64,000 bases of DNA from the NCBI GenBank assembly GCA_029817715.1, contig JARUPY010000471.1, positions 1,178,001 through 1,242,000 on the forward strand. The letters run 5' to 3'. Positions 58,121 to 64,000 of the stretch are shown here, in pieces (position 1 is the stretch's first letter; every line of letters begins with the position of its first letter). The notes beneath the pieces were generated by a model that saw only the letters and a list, made by a program, of their open reading frames with translations, ran no database searches and was not told where the DNA came from. Position numbers and translations under genes: made by a program. Source of the DNA: Melastoma dodecandrum (lineage: Eukaryota; Streptophyta; Magnoliopsida; Myrtales; Melastomataceae).

Positions 58121-59409
58121 TAATCCTCGTTCTACCGATAATTACCTAAACAGATACAGAACATAGGAAGAAAGCAGCATTTTGGTTTTCCACCTTCCAC
58201 AATCAAACTACCAGCTGCTCGGGGGGAGGGGGTGGTCTCGAGAAATTTGAAGAGAAATTTCTCAAGGCAATGTAAACACACCATTTCATTCCATTTAGGA
58301 GGGCCGACGTCCTGAAGAGAGTCTGTGGTTGCAAACGTATGGCTTTCTGCTGTTGATATTACACTGGTGGGAAACTGTACAGAAGATTGTCCTGAACAGA
58401 TTGAGCTGCACTGCCTGAGATATACGTCGAATTGAGGCTGGTTCGTTATTCTTTCCGTTGGTTGCTCATGGTCAGGCTAGGGTGTTCATTTCATACCGAT
58501 TGTTGACTACGCCGCCTGAGTGTGTGAATTATTCTGCAATGTGTTATTGCTTGAAAGAGTGCAGGTTAAAAATAGTAAAGAAAGAACACAGAGTGCTGTT
58601 GTGGATTGAAAAGAAATGTAATGGGCTTTGGCTTGTGCGCCTGTCTTTTAAAATAATGGCTGCTCTCACCGTCCATGCTAATCGTCTTCTCCTCCTCATT
58701 CGAGGTTAAGGACGTGTTTGAAACTTTTCCACCGAAATACAATGAGGTATAACTATCAAACTTCTTCAATCCATTTGTGGGATTAATTTTTCCTCTAACA
58801 TCCCTTGAATCACACACGTCGGATTTTGTTAGAATTTCACATCTTCGTCTAAAAGCGTTCCCAACATGCTTGTTTGTATAGGGTGTGTGGGATTAGTTTT
58901 TCCTCAACACGCCCAAATCCTTGATTTCAAACGATCCCGAAGTGGGACAGGGAATTTATCCGAGATATCGAGATTCATATTTCAGTAGTTACGTCCTGAG
59001 GTAGCTGTCATCTTTAAATCGTCACAAACATATTATATGAATTCTGGGGAAAATGGAAATGCTTACAGGAACCACTCTCACATTTTGATCCATAAAAACA
59101 TCTTCCTCAGTTTTAGAAACTCATGCAAAGAGCTCTATATATAGGTGACTTCCCCACGAGAGCTGATTTCTGGCTGCTTCCGATCTTGGGACACCGACAG
59201 GGTTCGATGATTTGGGAAACGGATTCCGAAAACTGTTCCTGTCTGAAGAATTCCCCGAAATTCCTCCGTCTGTTCTCATAGGAAGAATCACTAAAATTCA
59301 GGTCACCGTCCCTCTCATGATCGTTTATTTTGACAGGGAGATCGAATCTTACCAGGCTTTTTGTGTGCCTGGGCATTGATTCTGGATTACCCAGAATCTG
59401 TTTGCCTTC
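58121..59409. other. BSD 3' UTR and PP2-A10 promoter
   Basis: The BSD 3' UTR probably extends several hundred bases past 58120. A TATA-like CTATATATAGG lies at 59134-59144, about 270 bp before the next start codon. No other gene is seen. Confidence 0.5.
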
Positions 59410-60633
59410 ATGGATCTTGATATTGTTGACACAAGCTTTAGAGTCCGTAATAGAAGGAAGAAATGGGTGATTTGGTTGGCTTTGGCTGGACTTTCTGGTT
59501 ATGGGGCGTATAGGGTGTATAATTTGCCTGCCGTTTGTAGGAAGAGGAGGAAGTTGATGAGGCTGATCAGTGCGCTGGTTTCGATGGCCGAGGCTGTTTC
59601 AGATTCCGCCAAAGCCTTTGGGGCCGTTTCGAGGGACATTAAGGAGTTCTTGAGGTCTGATGGCAATGAGATTCCCAATAGCTTGAGGCAGGTTTCAAAG
59701 ATTGCGAAGTCGGATGAGTTTTCGGTGGCTTCCAGCAGGGTTACCGAGGCTTTTACCATTGGGATGTTGAGAGGGTATAAGGTGGAACAGGTGGGATCAA
59801 CAGGCGCGGAGGGTGTGGATTTCACTGAGAGGGTGGTGGATAAGCTGTTTACATCATCAGGCACTGGTTTCATGTCTACTGTTGTCGGTAGTTTCTCCAG
59901 GAACTTGGTCTTGGGATTTTATGGTGGTTGCCCAGCAGCCAGTGGAGGAAGTGGGAACAACACAACCTCATCCTTGCGAGATGGATTTGATTCCTCAAAC
60001 GGGAGATGGATGAGTTTGGTGTGCAGTGATAAGTCCAGAGAACTCATTGCAGAATGCATCCAGAAGTTCGTGAGTACTGCAGTGGCAGTTTACCTCGACA
60101 AGACTATGAATACCAACATCTACGATGAGCTCTTCGCTGGATTAACTAATCCGAACCACGAGGCCAAGATCAGAGACACATTGACTTTGCTTTGCAACGA
60201 TGCCGTTGAAGCACTGGTAAGGACTTCTCATCAAGTGTTGACGAGTCCAGGTTCGAGTTCGGAACCCGTGTGTTCCGACGGTCACCAACAAGAAGCTAGT
60301 CTTGTACCCCTGAGCGAGTTCTTGGAGCGAAAATTCACGCCAAAGCAACACGAAGAGAGAGTTCCATCATCTAAGACCACGTCCACCTTACCAGCGCCAA
60401 GCAATAGGAAGCCCACGCTTGAAATGATGAGATCTTTCATGGCATTTATGTCGCGGAAGATATCAGAAAGCATGAAGAAGGGCACCAATGTGGTCCAAGA
60501 GGATGTCCTCTCCCGGGGTCAGCAGATGGTGGGGTTCGTCGGTGGTAAGTCTGGCGCAATTCTGGCCATATGCATCGCGGCATACTTGGTTTTTGTATGG
60601 ATACGGCTGGGTTCTCTCGCTGTCTTGAAGTAA
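59410..60633 (+). CDS. PP2A10: Protein PHLOEM PROTEIN 2-LIKE A10 type membrane protein
   Basis: Intronless, 407 aa. The start MDLDIVDTSFRVRNRRKKW fits the family N-terminus. A membrane segment follows at about residues 20-38 (VIWLALAGLSGYGAYRVY). A long soluble region comes next (MRLISALVSMAEAVSDSAKA, EIPNSLRQVSKIAKSDEF, RVVDKLFTSSGTGFMSTVVG, SFSRNLVLGFYGG, AVAVYLDKTMNTNIYDELFA). A second membrane segment lies at the C-terminus (GAILAICIAAYLVFVWIRLG). The pattern and length match the Arabidopsis protein named PP2-A10 (about 410 aa). Despite the name, no lectin (PP2) domain is evident to me. The function is not established. Confidence 0.85.
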   Translation: MDLDIVDTSFRVRNRRKKWVIWLALAGLSGYGAYRVYNLPAVCRKRRKLMRLISALVSMAEAVSDSAKAFGAVSRDIKEFLRSDGNEIPNSLRQVSKIAKSDEFSVASSRVTEAFTIGMLRGYKVEQVGSTGAEGVDFTERVVDKLFTSSGTGFMSTVVGSFSRNLVLGFYGGCPAASGGSGNNTTSSLRDGFDSSNGRWMSLVCSDKSRELIAECIQKFVSTAVAVYLDKTMNTNIYDELFAGLTNPNHEAKIRDTLTLLCNDAVEALVRTSHQVLTSPGSSSEPVCSDGHQQEASLVPLSEFLERKFTPKQHEERVPSSKTTSTLPAPSNRKPTLEMMRSFMAFMSRKISESMKKGTNVVQEDVLSRGQQMVGFVGGKSGAILAICIAAYLVFVWIRLGSLAVLK

Positions 60634-61360
60634 CTTCCACCTGCACCAACATGGATCAAATTGCAAATAACCTTTACATTGTTATATTCTTCATTTCGAT
60701 ATTCAGTCATAATTGGATCCAGCCGAGAAGGGGTGGAAGATAAGGAGGATCCTCCTCTCAGACAGCATAAATTTCCCTTTCTAATATTCATCCAGACGGT
60801 AGAAATTATTTCACATTAATAAATAACAGTAAAACTAACTTGTTTTAATTAATCTCATTACAATTCCTTTTCAATGTTTAAATTTATATATTTAAAATTT
60901 AGATACTATTATTTAAAACCATGATTACATCCCCCCGTAAGAAAAAAGCCCACATCACGGAGTCTTTAATTCCGCCCTTTTTCTTATTTCTTACAAAAAA
61001 AGCCCCAAACCCATCATCCATCACATCTTCTTCACGTCTTTCACAACACCCCCCATAACTCCTCAAACAAAAGAACCCATGTGTCCTAAATTAATGACAA
61101 GGGAAGTGGAGATTGCAGTGGAGGATAGGGACTTTCCTGTCATGCCCAAGAAGAAATGGAATCGAACCACCCAACAACCAGCAGCAGCACTTGGTTTTTG
61201 CCCATCAGAGCCATAAAACCACTCCATTCTGGACATGGTGGTAGACATACCATCATATCCAACACACACCAAACCAAATGACTCAAAACACATCAGAAAA
61301 TTTGTGGACAACATCAAATTTTAGTACAACCTCGTTTTGTTTGAGTAGGGCATGGCCCAG
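60634..61360. other. Intergenic region between convergent PP2-A10 and GRF genes
   Basis: 3' UTRs of both genes and an AT-rich middle (60830-60920). Nothing else is recognised. Confidence 0.5.
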
Positions 61361-63849
61361 TCACAACCCTGGCAACGAGGAATTCACTAGGGGCGACCCG
61401 AGGAGCTCATTGCAGGAGCCACTGATCATCCCATCCATGGACTTGTTCTCGGTGCGGGGGCTGCTACCCGCGCTGCTGTTGGATAGTGAGCGGAAGGTCG
61501 TCTTCTGTAGGACACCTGTCGGGGACGAAACTACTGAGGGACTGTTATCCCATCCGTCCTTCATGAGGTTGAGCAAAGGCGAATTCTTGGTCTCTGCCAG
61601 GCCGGTTGCATTGCCTGTGTGGTGCAGGACCTCGCCGAGCGGTCCTCCCACGGTGCTCTCCCATGAGATGTTCTGCCGGTGGGCCTGTTCCCCCAATGTG
61701 GTTCCAGCTAGTCTGCAGTTCATATAGGGCGGGTCAGATTTCTGTGACAGCCTGAGCGGTGAGAGGTTGGCCCTGTCGATTGTTGGGGACGACATCGCAG
61801 ATATCAACCCGGAGGTGGCCATGGGGATTGAAATCGACAGGTGGGTGTCGGACCATGACAAAGCTGACCTATCGACTGAGTTCTCGGGCCAATCGTTGAT
61901 GAACTGGTGGACCAAGCCGCAGGTGGCATCTGTCTCTGGGATGCTGCCTAGGTCTTGGGAAGAAGCAAAACCCCTGCAGTCGAGCAAGTTATCGATGCCA
62001 AACTGCAGTCTTGACGCATCCTCAAAAGCCGGTTGCTGCTTCATCATCAGAAATGGACTTTGCATCTTCACATTAACACTTTCTTGGTCAACAAAGAACC
62101 TGCTTAATCCCCAGAACATGTGTCGATCACAACCAGTGTTGGAATAAACAGCTAGTTATGAATATGACCTTAAAAAGGAATCATTTACGAGCAATCGATA
62201 CAGAATATCCTCGAACCTCTTCTGAGTAGGATTGGCTGAAGGAAGGCTGGAGTGTAAACTCTTGATTTGTTGTTGGTTGTGATTCCAGGCAGCAAGGCTG
62301 TTGGATGCACCGCTGCCGGTTACTGCTGCCGCCGTCACCATTGGTCCTGCCGCAGACATTTTCTTCAAGGATGCAGAAGCGGCGACAGTCCCGGCAACGG
62401 AATGGCCATTTTGGCCTTCCACAGGCTTTCTTGAACGGTGGCGGCCCCTATTCATGTGTTTCTCACAGTACTTTTGATCCACAACTGCATCTCTCGAGCA
62501 CCGCCATTTCTTACCGTCGGTCCTCCTACACCTTCCTGGCTCAGGATCTCCGGTGTTCGAGAAACCCAAATAAAAAGAACCCCAACCCACTGCGTCGCCA
62601 TTTGCCCAGAAAAGAAAAACAGAATCATTGGTTAGTCTCCCAACTGGAACAATCTCGATGAGAGAAAGCTTTTCAGAGGCAAACGTAAAATCTACTTCCT
62701 TCCAAGTCCAACTGCAATGCCATCATCAACCTAACCATGCCGACTAAGTCACCTAGGCCTGTGCACCGAGTCAATCGCGACATCCAGTCGCAAACGTGTG
62801 GGACACTCCGGTTCATTAAGTTCCATCACCCCGAATAAAGAAGAGGATATAACGACTCACAGGAGTTGGATCTGAGATATCCGCCAGGATGGCACGAGAA
62901 GCCGGCAGAATCGAAGGCCTTCTTGATGGGGAGGAGGAGATTCGAAGGTATGGGGATGTTGGCCGTGATGTACTTGTAGATCAAGGCCTGATGTTCGAGC
63001 TCTATCCACTGAGATGGAGTGAAGGGTCCCCTTGTACCGTTCAACACCCCCTGCATCTGCTGCATGCTCCCACCATTCTGATTACCACTTCCTAACCCTG
63101 CAAAAACAGAGAGTTAAAGAAAGAAAGCCCAAAACACTGATGTAAAGGTAACCCGGATCAAGAACAAAGAAGCAGGAGGAAACAGCTTTCACCATCGACA
63201 CACGAATGCAAGGAGGAAAAGAAAAGGGGGGAAAGCCTAGAAAACAGTAGTGGTCAGGTCAGGGTTTCACAAAGAATCAAGGTTTGTCTGAACAAAACAA
63301 AACTGTCCCTTTTTGCTCTCAACACCGCATCAACAAGGGAGCACCCACTTCTCTTCCTCCTCCATTCCTTTTTTTTTTGTAAGGAAACGTCAGGTACCCA
63401 CAAGACATTAAGTAATATCATCGCGGATATTGTTTACCTGCGAAGCGGTTGTACGAGGAAGGCGAATAGCTAAGATAAGGCAATGTGGAGGAGCTCTGGG
63501 GGTTTTGTCGAGTTTCCGATTTAGCAGGAGAAGAAGAAGAAGATGAGAAGCTGAGCATGTGCTGCTGGTGATGCCCGTCCGAGAAGAGGCTACCGCAGCC
63601 AGCGGCACTAGATCTCATGCCATCCCTCGGCATTGCCTTCGGGATGGAGAAATCCTCGGCGGTCTTGATGAGCTTTGAGCTCCTCCACTCCTCGTAGCCT
63701 AAAACAGGGGAGGCACCGGAGGGTCTTCTCCTCAGCTGCTTGGAGTGCCCAGATCCGACCGACCTCGGCTCGGCTTCCGGGGGATCAGGGGGCGCGTCGG
63801 GAGCTGAATCCGGGTCCGAACCGACCAAACCGTCCAGGCCGAAGTCCAT
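61361..63849 (-). CDS. GRF1: Growth-regulating factor (GRF1/2 type), QLQ-WRC transcription factor
   Basis: GRFs work with GIF co-activators to promote leaf and meristem cell proliferation. Exons (minus): 63849-63438, 63097-62861, 62589-62217, 62099-61361 (586 aa; phase closes). N-terminal motifs shared with GRF1 are YEEWRSSKL and HMLSFSS. The QLQ domain (GIF binding) is [20 protein letters not shown]. The WRC domain (DNA binding) has [19 protein letters not shown] and [10 protein letters not shown], a CX9CX10CX2H zinc site plus a basic signal. C-terminal motifs are FINDWP (FFD-like), THLSISIPM (TQL) and [11 protein letters not shown] (GGPL), all of the GRF1-4 class, and [12 protein letters not shown] miR396 site lies in the WRC part. 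The last intron is the least certain: a GTAAAT donor 25 nt further on is an alternative, but it breaks phase with the chosen acceptor. Confidence 0.92.
62417..62437 (-). promoter_or_regulatory. miR396 target site in the GRF mRNA
   Basis: The plus strand reads TTCCACAGGCTTTCTTGAAC-G, i.e. mature miR396 with one extra G opposite positions 7-8, the known bulge of GRF targets. In the mRNA it encodes the Arg-Ser-Arg-Lys-Pro-Val-Glu end of the WRC domain, where all miR396-regulated GRFs carry the site. It predicts cleavage by miR396. Confidence 0.9.
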
Positions 63850-64000
63850 AACAAGTGATTACAAACAGGGGAGGTGCAGGGAGGGGGAAGAGTAAGAAGA
63901 GAAAAGGGGAGACAAAAAAAAAGGGGTTAGTTCAAAAAGCGGGGGGGAAGGTGAGGGGGGACGAAAGCGTTGAGGCGAAGGAAGGGACTGATTTGGGAGG
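63850..64000 (-). other. GRF 5' UTR
   Basis: C/T-rich on the minus strand (G/A-rich on plus), as usual for a GRF leader; the promoter lies beyond the window. Confidence 0.5.

Overview
This window is nuclear DNA from a flowering plant. The protein-coding genes have plant-only architectures (D-type cyclin, SRO/RCD1, GRF with a miR396 site, autoinhibited Ca2+-ATPase), GT-AG introns, and intergenic DNA filled with LTR retrotransposons and a tRNA-type SINE. I cannot name the species. All gene models below were assembled by eye from open frames plus splice signals; reading phase closes correctly across every multi-exon model.

Layout. 1-675: leader exon and promoter of a minus-strand housekeeping-type gene that continues off the left edge. 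936-4036: decayed alpha-tubulin pseudogene, split by a 2.25-kb Copia element with a clean 5-bp target duplication. 4337-7287 (-): xylulose kinase, 11 exons. 9349-11596 (+): RCD1/SRO-type WWE-PARP-RST gene. 12736-22120: a retroelement cluster just beyond it. It holds a non-autonomous Ty3/Gypsy element that carries a captured PHD finger of the ATX3/4/5 type and a SINE in its leader, then a near full-length Copia element with a solo LTR inserted in its RNase H. 22126-26277: long gene-free stretch. 26278-27685 (+): CYCD5-type cyclin. 29546-33664 (-): autoinhibited Ca2+-ATPase, 7 exons. 37093-38434 (-): ARM-repeat protein. 40653-52517: an 11.9-kb defective Copia element with 1.8-kb LTRs. 53019-53348 (-): small protein of unknown function. 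54695-58120 (+): BSD-domain protein. 59410-60633 (+): PP2-A10-like membrane protein. 61361-63849 (-): GRF1/2-type transcription factor.

The most unusual object is the 11.9-kb element. Its LTRs, leader and post-pol region contain dozens of short stem-loops of one design: a 5-bp stem ACAGA/TCTGT, a conserved unpaired A, two more pairs, and a small loop. Copies differ by paired substitutions that keep the stem (ATAGA/TCTAT, GCAGA/TCTGC; inner pairs CC/GG, GC/GC, GT/AC, GG/CC). A second hairpin family with paired changes lies in the same LTR. The element lacks reverse transcriptase, has a stop at the integrase glutamate codon, and carries a tandemly duplicated extra open reading frame.

The host genes are unrelated housekeeping, signalling and growth genes (pentose metabolism, calcium transport, cell cycle, leaf-growth transcription) with no sign of a pathway cluster. 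The novelty is in the mobile elements.
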